A stretch of 64,000 nt of DNA, from NCBI RefSeq assembly GCF_032884065.1, contig NC_088882.1, positions 37,802,519 through 37,866,518 on the forward strand, in the 5' to 3' direction. Positions 38,001-53,400 of this stretch are shown here, one piece after another. The notes below the pieces were generated by a model. The model saw only the letters and a program-made list of their open reading frames with translations, had not been told where the DNA came from and made no database searches. Source of the DNA: Artemia franciscana (lineage: Eukaryota > Arthropoda > Branchiopoda > Anostraca > Artemiidae). Made by a program: the position numbers and the translations under genes. Position 1 is the first letter of the stretch; every line of letters begins with the position of its first letter.

Positions 38001-41000
38001 CATTCTTTACCATGTGCAGTCATAAAATAGTCTAATATCTTCATTTTTTCCACGGACATAGCTATTACCCCCGAAAACTAAAACTTTTGAAATAGAAAAA
38101 GAGCCTTTAATCACATTCTTTACCATTTGCAATAATAAAATAGTCTATTATCTTCATTTTTTCCACGGACGTAGCTATTACCACCGAAAACTAAAACTTT
38201 TGAAATGGGAAAAGAACCTTCAATCACATTCTTTACCATGTGCAATCATAAAATAGTCTAATATCTTCATTTTTTCCACGGTCATAGCTATTACCACCGA
38301 AAACTAAAACTTTTGAAATAGGAAAAAAGCCTTTAATCACATTCTTTACCATTTGCAATCATAAAATAGTCAAATATCTGCATTTTTTCCACAGACGTAG
38401 CTATTACCTCCGAAAACTAAAACTTCTGAAATAGGAAAAGTGCCTTTAATCAAATTCTTTACCATGTGCAATCATAAAATAGTCTAATATCTTCTTTTTT
38501 TTCCACGGACGTAGCTATTACCCCCGAAAACTAAAACTTTTGAAATGGGAAAAGAACCTTCAATCACATTCTTTACCATGTGCAATCATAAAATAGTCTA
38601 ATATCTTCATTTTTTCCACGGACGTAGCTATTACCCCCGAAAACTAAACTTTTGAAATAGGAAAAGAGCCTTTAATCACATTCTTTACCATGTGCAATCA
38701 TGAAATAGTTTAATATTTTTTTTTTTTACGGACGTAGCTATTACCCCCAAAAACTAAAACTTTTGAAATAGGAAAAGAGCCTTTAATCACATTCTTTACC
38801 ATTTGCAATCATAAAATAGTCTAATATCTTCATTTTTTCCACAGACGTAGCTACTACCCCCGAAAACTAAAACTTTTGAAATAGGAAAATAGCCTTTAAT
38901 CACATTCTTTACCATTTTCAATCATAAAATAGTCAAATATCTTCATTTTTTCCCCAGACGTAGCTATTACCCCCGAAATCTAAAACTTCTGAAATAGGAA
39001 AAGAGCCTTTAATCAAATTCTTTACCATGTGCAATCATAAAATAGTCTAATATCTTCAGTTTTTCCACGGACGTAGCTATTACCCCCGAAAATTAAAACT
39101 TTTGAAATAGGAAAAGAGCCTTTAATCAAATTCTTTACCATTTGCAATCATAAAATAGTCTAATATCTTCATTTTTGCCACGGACGTAGCTATTACCCCC
39201 GAAAACTAAAACTTTTGAAATAGAAAAAGAGCCTTTAATCACATTCTTTACCATATGCAATCATAAAATAGTCTAATATCTTCATTTTTCCGCAGACGTA
39301 GCTATTACCCCCGAAAACTAAAACTTTTGAAATAGGAAAAGAGCCTTTAATCACATTCTTTATCATGTGCAATCATAAAATAGTCAAATATCTTCATTTT
39401 TTTCCACGGACGTAGCTATTACCCCCGAAAACTAAAACTTTTGAAATAGAAAAAGAGCCTTTAATCACATTCTATATCATTTGCAATCATAAAATAGTCT
39501 AATATCTTCATTTTTTCCACAGACGTAGCTATTACCCCCGAAAACTAAAACTTTTGAATAGGAAAAGAGCCTTTAATCACATTCTTTACCATGTGCAATC
39601 ATAAAATAGTCTAATATCTTCATTTTTTCCGCAGACAGCTATTACCCTCGAAAACTAAAACTTTTGAAATAGGAAAAGAGCCTTTAATCACATTCTTTAC
39701 CATGTGAAATCATAAAATAGTCTAATATCTTCATTTTTTCCACGGACGTAGCTATTACTCCCAAAAACTAAAACTTTTGAAATAGGAAAAGAGCCTTTAA
39801 TTTCATTCTTTACCATGTGCAATCATAAAATAGTCTAATATTTTCATTTTTTCCACAGACGTAGCTATTACCCCCGAAAACTAAAACTTTTGAAATAGGA
39901 AAAGAGCCTTTAATCACATTCTTTACCATATACAATCATAAAATAGTCTAATATCTTCATTTTTTCCACGAACGTAGCTATTACCCCCGAAAACTAAAAC
40001 TTTTGAAATGGGAAAAGAGCCTTTAATCACATTCTTTACCATGTGCAATCATAAAATAGTCTAATATCTTAATTTTTTCCACGGACGTAAATATCACCCC
40101 CGAAAACTGAAACTTTTGAAATAGGAAAAGAGCCTTTAATCACATTCTTTACCATGTGCAATCATGAAATAGTTTAATATCTTCATTTTTTCTACGGACG
40201 CAGCTATTACCCCCGAAAACTAAAACTTTTGAAATAGGAAAAGAGCCTTTAATCACATTCTTTACCATTTGCAATCATAAAATAGTCTAATATCTTCATT
40301 TTTTCCACAGACGTAGCTATTACCCCCGAAAACTAAAACTTTTGAAATAGGAAAAGAGCCTTTAATCACATTCTGTACCATTTGCAATCATAAAAAAGTC
40401 TAATATCTTCATTTTTTCCACAGACGTAGCTATTACCCCCAAAAACTAGAACTTTTGAAATAGGAAAAGAGCCTTTAATCACATTCTTTACCATGTGCAA
40501 ACTAGAACTTTTGAAATAGGAAAAGAGCCTTTAATCACATTCTTTACCATGTGCAATCATAAAATAGTCTAATATCTTCATTTTTTCCACGGTCATAGCT
40601 ATTACCACCGAAAACTAAAACTTTTGAAATAGGAAAATAGCCTTTAATCACATTCTTTACCATTTGCAATCATAAAATAGTCAAATATCTGCATTTTTTC
40701 CACAGACGTAGCTATTACCCCCGAAAACTAAAACTTCTGAAATAGGAAAAGAGCCTTTAATCAAATTCTTTACCATGTGCAATCATAAAATAGTCTAATA
40801 TCTTCATTTTTTCCACGGACGTAGCTATTACCCCCGAAAATTAAAACTTTTGAAATAGGAAAAGAGCCTTTAATCACATTCTTTACCATGTGCAGTCATA
40901 AAATAGTCTAATATCTTCATTTTTCCACGGACGTAGCTATTACCCCCGAAAACTAAAACTTTTGAAATAGAAAAAGAGCCTTTAATCACATTCTTTACCA

Positions 41001-41690
41001 TTTGCAATCATAAAATAGTCTATTATCTTCATTTTTTCCACGGACGTAGCTATTACCACCGAAAACTAAAACTTTTGAAATGGGAAAAGAACCTTCAATC
41101 ACATTCTTTACCATGTGCAATCATAAAATAGTCTAATATCTTCATTTTTTCCACGGTCATAGCTATTACCACCGAAAACTAAAACTTTTGAAATAGGAAA
41201 ATAGCCTTTAATCACATTCTTTACCATTTGCAATCATAAAATAGTCAAATATCTGCATTTTTTCCACAGACGTAGCTATTACCTCCGAAAACTAAAACTT
41301 CTGAAATAGGAAAAGCGCCTTTAATCAAATTCTTTACCATGTGCAATCATAAAATAGTCTAATATCTTCATTTTTTCCACGGACGTAGCTATTACCCCCG
41401 AAAATTAAAACTTTTGAAATAGGAAAAGAGCGTTTAATCACATTCTTTACCATGTGCAGTCATAAAATAGTCTAATATCTTCATTTTTTTCACGGATGTA
41501 GCTATTACCCCCGAAAACTAAAACTTTTGAAATAGAAAAAGAGCCTTTAATCACATTCTTTACCATTTGCAATCATAAAATAGTCTATTATCTTCATTTT
41601 TTCCACGGACGTAGCTATTACCACCGAAAACTAAAACTTTTGAAATGGGAAAAGAACCTTCAATCACATTCTTTACCATATGCAATCATA
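35060..41690 (+). repeat. 3.44-kb satellite higher-order unit, two adjacent copies
   Basis: The copies abut at about 38,500. Markers at about 3,441-base offset: GGTCATAGCTATTACCACCG (37,148 and 40,589; 37,711 and 41,152). Within each, a five-monomer (about 565-bp) unit carrying this marker is itself repeated, also seen at 42,950 and 43,514. Confidence 0.8.
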
Positions 41691-41795
41691 AAATAGTCTA
41701 ATATCTTCAGTTTTTCAACATACGTAGCTATTACCCTCGAAAACTAAAACTTTTGACATAGGAAAAGAGCCTTTAATCAAAGCTTTTACCCTCGA

Positions 41796-42172
41796 AAAAA
41801 TGAAGATATTAGACAATTTTATGATTGCACATGTTAAAGAATGTGATTAAAGGCTCTTTTCCTATTTCAAAAGTTTTAGTTTTCGAGGGTAATAGCTACG
41901 TATGTTGAAAAAATTAAGATATTAGGCTATTTTATGATTGCAAATGGTAAAGAATGTGATTAAAGGCTCTTTTCCTATTTCAAAAGTTTTATTTTTCGAG
42001 GGTAATTAATATCTCTTTAAGTAGCTATTACCCTCGAAAATTTCAATTTCAAAAGTTTTAGTTTTCGAGGGTAATAGCTACGTATGTTGAAAAAATGAAG
42101 ATATTAGACTATTTTATGATTGCAAATGGTAAAGAATGTGATTAAAGGCTCTTTTCCTATTTCAAAAGTTTG
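41796..42172 (-). repeat. Small inverted satellite block, duplicated at 44,151
   Basis: Short runs of reversed monomers with a 25-base forward island (about 42,017-42,041). The same mosaic, including the odd joints AAAGCTTTTACCCTCG and GGTAATTAATATCTC, recurs from 44,141 to about 44,465 at an offset of 2,362, with a later 360-bp loss. The inverted mosaic therefore formed once and was then copied. Confidence 0.85.
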
Positions 42173-44469
42173 AAATCTAAAACTTTTGAAATAGCCTTTA
42201 ATCACATTCTTTACCATTTGCAATCATAAAATAGTCTAATATCTTCATTTTTTCAACATACGTAGCTATTACCCTCGAAAAATAAAACTTTTGAAATAGG
42301 AAAAGAGCCTTTAATCACATTCTTTACCATGTGCAATCATAAAATAGTCTAATATCTTCATTTTTTCAACATACGTAGCTATTACCCTCGAAAACTAAAA
42401 CTTTTGAAATAGGAGAAGAGCCTTTAATCACATTCTTTACCATTTGCAATCATAAAATAGTCTAATATCTTTCTTTTTTTGTGATTTTTTGTGTGTGAAT
42501 GTGATTAAAGAGCCTTTAATCACATTCTTTACCATGTGCAATCATAAAATAGTCTAATATCTTCAGTTTTTCAACATACGTAGCTATTACCCTCGAAAAC
42601 TAAAACTTTTGACATAGGAAAAGAGCCTTTAATCACATTCTTTACCATTTGCAATCATAAAATAGACTATTATCTTCATTTTTTCCACAGACGTAGCTAT
42701 TACCCCTGAGAACTAAAACTTTTGAAATAGGAAAAGAGCCTTTAATCACATTCTGTACCATTTGCAATCATAAAAAAGTCTAATATCTTCATTTTTTCCA
42801 CAGACGTAGCTATTACCCCCAAAAACTAGAACTTTTGAAATAGGAAAAGAGCCTTTAATCACATTCTTTACCATGTGCAGGAAAAGAGCCTTTAATCACA
42901 TTCTTTACCATGTGCAATCATAAAATAGTCTAATATTTTCATTTTTTCCACGGTCATAGCTATTACCACCGAAAACTAAAAGTTTTGAAATAGGAAAATA
43001 GCCTTTAATCACATTCTTTACCATTTGCAATCATAAAATAATCAAATATCTGCATTTTTTCCACAGACGTAGCTATTACCCCCGAAAACTAAAACTTCTG
43101 AAATAGGAAAAGAGCCTTTAATCAAATTCTTTACCATGTGCAATCATAAAATAGTCTAATATCTTCATTTTTTCCACGGACGTAGCTATTACCCCCGAAA
43201 ATTAAAACTTTTGAAATAGGAAAAGAGCCTTTAATCACATTCTTTACCATGTGCAGTCATAAAATAGTCTAATATCTTCATTTTTTCCACGGACGTAGCT
43301 ATTACCCCCGAAAACTAAAACTTTTGAAATAGAAAAAGAGCCTTTAATCACATTCTTTACCATTTGCAATCATAAAATAGTCTATTATCTTCATTTTTTC
43401 CACGGACGTAGCTATTACCACCGAAAACTAAAACTTTTGAAATGGGAAAAGAACCTTCAATCACATTCTTTACCATGTGCAATCATAAAATAGTCTAATA
43501 TCTTCATTTTTTCCACGGTCATAGCTATTACCACCGAAAACTAAAACTTTTGAAATAGGAAAATAGCCTTTAATCACATTCTTTACCATTTGCAATCATA
43601 AAATAGTCAAATATCTGCATTTTTTCCACAGACGTAGCTATTACCCCCGAAAACTAAAACTTCTGAAAAAGGAAAAGAGCCTTTAATCAAATTCTTTACC
43701 ATGTGCAATCATAAAATAGTCTAATATCTTCATTTTTTCCACGGACGTAGCTATTACCCCCGAAAATTAAAACTTTTGAAATAGGAAAAGAGCCTTTAAT
43801 CACATTCTTTACCATGTGCAGTCATAAAATAGTCTAATATCTTCATTTTTTCCACGGACGTAGCTATTACCCCCGAAAACTAAAACTTTTGAAATAGAAA
43901 AAGAGCCTTTAATCACATTCTTTACCATTTGCAATCATAAAATAGTCTATTATCTTCATTTTTTCCACGGACGTAGCTATTACCACCGAAAACTAAAACT
44001 TTTGAAATGGGAAAAGAACCTTCAATCACATTCTTTACCATGTGCAATCATAAAATAGTCTAATATCTTCAGTTTTTCAACATACGTAGCTATTACCCTC
44101 GAAAACTAAAACTTTTGACATAGGAAAAGAGCCTTTAATCAAAGCTTTTACCCTCGAAAAAATGAAGATATTAGACAATTTTATGATTGCACATGTTAAA
44201 GAATGTGATTAAAGGCTCTTTTCCTATTTCAAAAGTTTTAGTTTTCGAGGGTAATAGCTACGTATGTTGAAAAAATTAAGATATTAGTCTATTTTATGAT
44301 TGCAAATGGTAAAGAATGTGATTAAAGGCTCTTTTCCTATTTCAAAAGTTCTATTTTTCGAGGGTAATTAATATCTCTTTAAGTAGCTATTACCCTCGAA
44401 AATTTCAATTTCAAAAGTTTTAGTTTTCGAGGGTAATAGCTACGTATGTTGAAAAAATGAAATGTTGAA

Positions 44470-47400
44470 AAATCTTTCTTTTTTTGTGATTTTTTGTGTG
44501 TGAATGTGATTAAAGAGCCTTTAATCACATTCTTTACCATGTGCAATCATAAAATAGTCTAATATCTTCAGTTTTTCAACATACGTAGCTATTACCCTCG
44601 AAAACTAAAACTTTTGACATAGGAAAAGAGCCTTTAATCACATTCTTTACCATTTGCAATCATAAAATAGTCTAATATCTTCATTTTTTCAACATACGTA
44701 GCTCTTACCCCCGAAAACTAAAACTTTTGAAATAGGAAAAGAGCCTTTAATCACATTCTTTACCATTTGCAATCATAAAATAGTCTAATATCTTCATTTT
44801 TTCAACATTCGCAGCTATTACCCTCGAAAACTAAAACTCTTGACATAAAAAAAGAGCCTTTAATCACATTCTTTACCATTTGCAATCATAAAATAGTCTA
44901 ATATCTTCATTTTTTCAACATACGTAGCTATTACCCTCGAAAACTAAAACTTTTGAAATAGGAAAAGAGCCTTTAATCACATTCTTTACCATGTGCAATC
45001 ATAAAATAGTCTAATATCTTCATTTTTTCAACATACGTAGCTATTACCCTCGAAAACTAAAACTTTTGAAATAGGAAAAGAGCCTTTAATCACATTCTTT
45101 ACCATGTGCAATCATAAAATTGTCTAATATCTTCAAAAAATGAAGATATTAGACTATTTTATGATTGCAAATGGTAAAGAATGTGATTAAAGGCTATTTC
45201 AAAAGTTTTAGATTTCAAACTTTTGAAATAGGAAAAGAGCCTTTAATCACATTCTTTACCATTTGCAATCATAAAATAGTCTAATATCTTCATTTTTTCA
45301 ACATACGTAGCTATTACCCTCGAAAACTAAAACTTTTGAAATAGGAAAAGAGCCTTTAATTACATTCTTTACCATGTGCAATCATAAAATTGTCTAATAT
45401 CTTCATTTTTTCCACAGACAAAACTTTTACCCTCGAAAACTAATACTTTTGAAATAGGAAAAGAGCCTTTAATCACATTCTTTACCATTTGCAATCATAA
45501 AATAGTCTAATATCTTCATTTTTTCAACATACTTAGCTCTTACCCCCGAAAACTAAAACTTTTGAAATAGGAAAAGAGCCTTTAATCATATTCTTTACCA
45601 TTTGCAATCATAAAATAGTCTAATATCTTCATTTTTTCAACATACGTAGCTATTACCCTCGAAAACTAAAACTTTTGACATAGGAAAAGAGCCTTTAATC
45701 ACATTCTTTACCATTTGCAATCATAAAATAGTCTAGTATCTTCATTTTTTCAACATACGTAGCTATTACCCTCGAAAACTAAAACTTTTTACATAGGAAA
45801 AGAGCCTTTAATCACATTCTTTACCATTTGCAATCATAAAATAGTCTAATATCTTCATTTTTTCAACATACGTAGCTATTACCCTCGAAAACTAAAACTT
45901 TTGACATAGGAAAAGAGCCTTTAATCACATTCTTTACCATTTGCAATCATAAAATAGTCTAATATCTTCATTTTTTCAACATACGTAGCTCTTACCCCTG
46001 AAAACTAAAACTTTTGAAATAGAAAAAGAGCCTTTAATCACATTCTTTACTATTTGCAATCATAAAATAGTCTAATATCTTCATCTTTTCAACATAAGTA
46101 GCTATTACCCTCGAAAAGTAAAACTTTTGACATAGGAAAAGAGCCTTTTATCATATTCTTTACCATTTGCAATCATAAAATAGTCTAATATCTTCATTTT
46201 TTCCACAGACATAGCTATTACCCTCGAAAACTAAAACTTTTGAAATAGGAAAAGAGCCTTTAATCACATTCTTTACCATTTGCAATCATAAAATAGTCTA
46301 ATATCTTCATTTTTTCCACAGACATAGCTATTACCCTCGAAAACTAAAACTTTTGAAATAGGAAAAGAGTCTTTAATCACATTCTTTACTATGTGCAATG
46401 ATAAAATTGTCTAATATCTTCATTTTTTCAACATACTTAGATATTACCCTCGAAAACTAAAACTTTTGAAATAGGAAAAGAGCCTTTAATCACATTCTTT
46501 GCCATGTGCAATCATAAAATAGTCTAATATCTTCATTTTTTCCACAGACATAGCTATTACCCTCGAAAACTAAAACTTTTGAAATAGGAAAAGAGTCTTT
46601 AATCACATTCTTTACCATTTGCAATCATAAAATAGTCTAATATCTTAATTTTTTCAACATACGTAGCTATTACCCTCGAAAACTAAAACTTTTGAAATAG
46701 GAAAAGAGCCTTTAATCACATTCTTTAACATGTGCAATCATAAAATTGTCTAATATCTTCATTTTTTCAACATACGTAGCTATTACCCTCGAAAACTAAA
46801 ACTTTTGAAATAGGAAAAGAGCCTTTAATCACATTCTTTGCCATTTGCATCATAAAATAGTCTAATATCTTCATTTTTTCCACACACATAGCTATTACCC
46901 TCGAAAACTAAAACTTTTGAAATAGGAAAAGAGCCTTTAATCACATTCTTTACCATTTGCAATCATAAAATAGTCTAATATCTTCATTTTTTCAACATAC
47001 GTAGCTATTACCTTCGAAATATAAAACTTTTGAAATAGGAAAAGAGCCTTTAATCACATTCTTTACCATGTGCAATCATAAACTAGTCTAACATCTTCAT
47101 TTTTTCAACATACGTAGCTATTAACCTCGAAAACTAAAACTTTTGACATAGGAAAAGAGCCTTTAATCACATTCTTTACCATTTGCAATCATAAAATAGT
47201 CTAATATCTTCATTTTTTCAACATACGTAGCTATTACCCTCAAAAACTAAAACTTTTGAAATGGGAAAAGAGCCTTTAATCACATTTTTTACCATGTGCA
47301 ATCATAAAATTGTCTAATATCTTCATTTTTTCCACAGACAAAGCTTTTACCCTCGAAAACTAAAACTTTTGAAATAGGAAAAGAGTCATTGTGCAATCAT

Positions 47401-50400
47401 AAAATTGTCTAATATCTTCATTTTTATCCACAGACAAAGCTATTACCCTCAAAAACTAAAACTTTTGAAATAGGAAAAGAGCCTTTAATCACATTCTTTA
47501 CCATTTGCAATCATAAACTAGTCTAACATCTTCATTTTTTCAACATACGTAGCTATTACCCTCGAAAACTAAAACTTTTGACATAGGAAAAGAGCCTTTA
47601 ATCACATTCTTTACCATTTGCAATCATAAAATAGTCTAATTTCTTCATTTTTTCAACATACGTAGCTATTACCCTCGAAAACTAAAACTTTTGACATAGG
47701 AAAAGAGCCTTTAATCACATTCTTTACCATTTGTAATCATAAAATAGTCTAATATCTTCATTTTTTCAACATACGTAGCTATTACCCTCGAAAACTAAAA
47801 CTTTTGACATAGGAAAAGAGCCTTTAATCACATTCTTTACCATTTACAATCATAAAATAGTCTAATATCTTCATTTTTTCAACATACGTAGCTATTACCC
47901 TCGAAAACTAAAACTTTTGAAATAGGAAAAGAGCCTTTAATCACATTCTTTACCATGTGCAATCATAAAATTGTCTAATATCTTCAAAAAATGAAGATAT
48001 TAGACTATTTTATGATTGCAAATGGTAAAGAATGTGATTAAAGGCTATTTCAAAAGTTTTAGATTTCAAACTTTTGAAATAGGAAAAGAGCCTTTAATCA
48101 CATTCTTTACCATTTGCAATCATAAAATAGTCTAATATCTTCATTTTTTCAACATACGTAGCTATTACCCTCGAAAACTAAAACTTTTGAAATAGGAAAA
48201 GAGCCTTTAATTACATTCTTTACCATGTGCAATCATAAAATTGTCTAATATCTTCATTTTTTCCACAGACAAAACTTTTACCCTCGAAAACTAATACTTT
48301 TGAAATAGGAAAAGAGCCTTTAATCACATTCTTTACCATTTGCAATCATAAAATAGTCTAATATCTTCATTTTTTCAACATACTTAGCTCTTACCCCCGA
48401 AAACTAAAACTTTTGAAATAGGAAAAGAGCCTTTAATCATATTCTTTACCATTTGCAATCATAAAATAGTCTAATATCTTCATTTTTTCAACATACGTAG
48501 CTATTACCCTCGAAAACTAAAACTTTTGACATAGGAAAAGAGCCTTTAATCACATTCTTTACCATTTGCAATCATAAAATAGTCTAGTATCTTCATTTTT
48601 TCAACATACGTAGCTATTACCCTCGAAAACTAAAACTTTTTACATAGGAAAAGAGCCTTTAATCACATTCTTTACCATTTGCAATCATAAAATAGTCTAA
48701 TATCTTCATTTTTTCAACATACGTAGCTATTACCCTCGAAAACTAAAACTTTTGACATAGGAAAAGAGCCTTTAATCACATTCTTTACCATTTGCAATCA
48801 TAAAATAGTCTAATATCTTGATTTTTTCAACATTCGTAGCTCTTACCCCTGAAAACTAAAACTTTTGAAATAGAAAAAGAGCCTTTAATCACATTCTTTA
48901 CTATTTGCAATCATAAAATATTCTAATATCTTCATCTTTTCAACATAAGTAGCTATTACCCTCGAAAAGTAAAACTTTTGACATAGGAAAAGAGCCTTTT
49001 ATCATATTCTTTACCATTTGCAATCATAAAATAGTCTAATATCTTCATTTTTTCCACAGACATAGCTATTACCCTCGAAAACTAAAACTTTTGAAATAGG
49101 AAAAGAGCCTTTAATCACATTCTTTACCATTTGCAATCATAAAATAGTCTAATATCTTCATTTTTTCCACAGACATAGCTATTACCCTCGAAAACTAAAA
49201 CTTTTGAAATAGGAAAAGAGTCTTTAATCACATTCTTTACTATGTGCAATGATAAAATTGTCTAATATCTTCATTTTTTCAACATACTTAGATATTACCC
49301 TCGAAAACTAAAACTTTTGAAATAGGAAAAGAGCCTTTAATCACATTCTTTGCCATGTGCAATCATAAAATAGTCTAATATCTTCATTTTTTCCACAGAC
49401 ATAGCTATTACCCTCGAAAACTAAAACTTTTGAAATAGGAAAAGAGTCTTTAATCACATTCTTTACCATTTGCAATCATAAAATAGTCTAATATCTTAAT
49501 TTTTTCAACATACGTAGCTATTACCCTCGAAAACTAAAACTTTTGAAATAGGAAAAGAGCCTTTAATCACATTCTTTAACATGTGCAATCATAAAATTGT
49601 CTAATATCTTCATTTTTTCAACATACGTAGCTATTACCCTCGAAAACTAAAACTTTTGAAATAGGAAAAGAGCCTTTAATCACATTCTTTGCCATTTGCA
49701 TCATAAAATAGTCTAATATCTTCATTTTTTCCACACACATAGCTATTACCCTCGAAAACTAAAACTTTTGAAATAGGAAAAGAGCCTTTAATCACATTCT
49801 TTACCATTTGCAATCATAAAATAGTCTAATATCTTCATTTTTTCAACATACGTAGCTATTACCTTCGAAATATAAAACTTTTGAAATAGGAAAAGAGCCT
49901 TTAATCACATTCTTTACCATGTGCAATCATAAACTAGTCTAACATCTTCATTTTTTCAACATACGTAGCTATTAACCTCGAAAACTAAAACTTTTGACAT
50001 AGGAAAAGAGCCTTTAATCACATTCTTTACCATTTGCAATCATAAAATAGTCTAATATCTTCATTTTTTCAACATACGTAGCTATTACCCTCAAAAACTA
50101 AAACTTTTGAAATGGGAAAAGAGCCTTTAATCACATTTTTTACCATGTGCAATCATAAAATTGTCTAATATCTTCATTTTTTCCACAGACAAAGCTTTTA
50201 CCCTCGAAAACTAAAACTTTTGAAATAGGAAAAGAGTCATTGTGCAATCATAAAATTGTCTAATATCTTCATTTTTATCCACAGACAAAGCTATTACCCT
50301 CAAAAACTAAAACTTTTGAAATAGGAAAAGAGCCTTTAATCACATTCTTTACCATTTGCAATCATAAACTAGTCTAACATCTTCATTTTTTCAACATACG

Positions 50401-53400
50401 TAGCTATTACCCTCGAAAACTAAAACTTTTGACATAGGAAAAGAGCCTTTAATCACATTCTTTACCATTTGCAATCATAAAATAGTCTAATTTCTTCATT
50501 TTTTCAACATACGTAGCTATTACCCTCGAAAACTAAAACTTTTGACATAGGAAAAGAGCCTTTAATCACATTCTTTACCATTTGTAATCATAAAATAGTC
50601 TAATATCTTCATTTTTTCAACATACGTAGCTATTACCCTCGAAAACTAAAACTTTTGACATAGGAAAAGAGCCTTTAATCACATTCTTTACCATTTACAA
50701 TCATAAAATAGTCTAATATCTTCATTTTTTCAACATACGTAGCTATTACCCTCGAAAAATAAAACTTTTGTAATAGGAAAAGAGCCTTTAATCACATTCT
50801 TTACCATGTGCAATCATAAAATAGTCTAATATCTTCATTTTTTCAACATACATAGCTATTACCCTCGAAAACTAAAACTTTTGAAATAGGAAAAGAGCCT
50901 TTAATCACATTCTTTACCATTTGCAATCATAAAATAGTCTAATATCTTTCTTTTTTTCAACATACGTAGCTATTACCCTCGAAAACTAAAACTTTTGACA
51001 TAGGAAAAGAACATTTAATCACATTCTTTACCATGTGCAATCATAAAATAGTCTAATATCCTCATTTTTTCCACAGACATAGCTATTAGCCTCGAAAATT
51101 AAAACTTTTGAAATACTAAAAGAGCCTTTAATCACATTCTTTACCATTTGCAATCATAAAATAGTCTAATATCTTCATTTTTTCAACATAAGTAGCTCTT
51201 ACCCCCGAAAACTAAAACTTTTGAAATAGGAAAAGAGCCTTTAATCACATTCTTTACCATTTGCAATCATAAAATAGTCTAATATCTTCATTTTTTCAAC
51301 ATACGTAGCTATTACCCTCGAAAACTAAAACTTTTGACATAGGAAAAGAGCCTTTAATCACATTCTTTACCATTTGCAATCATAAAATAGTCTAATATCT
51401 TCATTTTTTCAACATACGTAGCTATTACCCTCGAAAACTAAAACTTTTGACATAGGAAAAGAGCCTTTAATCACATTCTTTACCATTTGCAATCATAAAA
51501 TAGTCTAATATTTTGATTTTTTCAATGATTTTTGCAATCATAAAATAGTCTAATATCTTCATTTTTTCAACATACGTAGCTATTACCCTCAAAAAATAAA
51601 ACTTTTGAAATAGGAAAAGAGCCTTTAATCACATTCTTTACCATGTGCAATGATAAAATTGTCTAATATCTTCATTTTTTCAACATATGTAGATATTACC
51701 CTCGAAAACTAAAACTTTTGAAATAGGAAAAGAGCCTTTAATCACAATCTTTGCCATGTGCAATCATAAAATAGTCTAATATCTTCATTTTTTCCACAGA
51801 CATAGCTATTACCTTCGAAAACTAAAACTTTTGAAATAGGAAAAGAGTCTTTAATCACATTCTTTACCATTTGCAATCATAAAATAGTCTAATATCTTAA
51901 TTTTTTCAACATACGTAGCTATTCTCCTCGAAAACTAAAACTTTTGAAATAGGAAAAGAGCCTTTAATCACATTCTTTAACATGTGCAATCATAAAATTG
52001 TCTAATATCTTCATTTTTTCCACACACATAGCTATTACCCTCGAAAACTAAAACTTTTGAAATAGGAAAAGAGCCTTTAATCACATTCTTTACCATCTGC
52101 AATCATAAAATTGTCTAATATCTTCATTTTTATCCACAGACAAAGCTATTACCCTCAAAAACTAAAACTTTTGAAATAGGAAAAGAGCCTTTAATCACAT
52201 TCTTTACCATTTGCAATCATAAACTAGTCTAACATCTTCATTTTTTCAACATACGTAGCTATTACCCTCGAAAACTAAAACTTTTGACATAGGAAAAGAG
52301 CCTTTAATCACATTCTTTACCATTTGCAATCATAAACTAGTCTAACATCTTCATTTTTTCAACATACGTAGCTATTACCCTCAAAAACTAAAACTTTTTT
52401 AATGGGAAAAGAGCCTTTAATCACATTTTTTACCATGTGCAATCATAAAATTGTCTAATATCTTCATTTTTTCAACAGACAAAGCTTTTACCCTCGAAAA
52501 CTAAAACTTTTGAAATAGGAAAAGAGCCTTTAATCACATTCTTTACCATTTGCAATCGTAAAATAGTCTAATATCTTCATTTTTTCAACATACGTAGCTA
52601 TTACCCTCGAAAACTAAAACTTTTGAAATAGGAAAAGAGCCTTTAATCACATTCTTTACCATTTGTAATCATAAAATAGTCTAATATCTTCATTTTTTCA
52701 ACATACGTAGCTATTACCCTCGAAAACTAAAACTTTTGACATAGGAAAAGAGCCTTTAATCACATTCTTTACCATTTACAATCATAAAATAGTCTAATAT
52801 CTTCATTTTTTCAACATACGTAGCTATTACCCTCGAAAAATAAAACTTTTGTAATAGGAAAAGAGCCTTTAATCACATTCTTTACCATGTGCAATCATAA
52901 AATAGTCTAATATCTTCATTTTTTCAACATACGTAGCTATTACCCTCGAAAACTAAAACTTTTGACATAGGAAAAGAGCCTTTAATCACATTCTTTACCA
53001 TTTGTAATCATAAAATAGTCTAATATCTTCATTTTTTCAACATACGTAGCTATTACCCTCGAAAACTAAAACTTTTGACATAGGAAAAGAGCCTTTAATC
53101 ACATTCTTTACCATTTACAATCATAAAATAGTCTAATATCTTCATTTTTTCAACATACGTAGCTATTACCCTCGAAAAATAAAACTTTTGTAATAGGAAA
53201 AGAGCCTTTAATCACATTCTTTACCATGTGCAATCATAAAATAGTCTAATATCTTCATTTTTTCAACATACGTAGCTATTACCCTCGAAAACTAAAACTT
53301 TTGAAATAGGAAAAGAGCCTTTAATCACATTCTTTACCATTTGCAATCATAAAATAGTCTAATATCTTCTTTTTTTCAACATACGTAGCTATTACCCTCG

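Larger units (their letters stand above)
17605..41795 (+). repeat. Satellite subfamily A
   Basis: Monomers here carry CCACAGACGTAGCTATTACC or CCACGGACGTAG, followed by CCCCGAAAAC. Local variants (GCAGACAGC, AACATTTGC, GAACCTTCAATCAC) recur at fixed long distances and mark higher-order repeats. Per-monomer divergence is a few bases. Confidence 0.85.
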
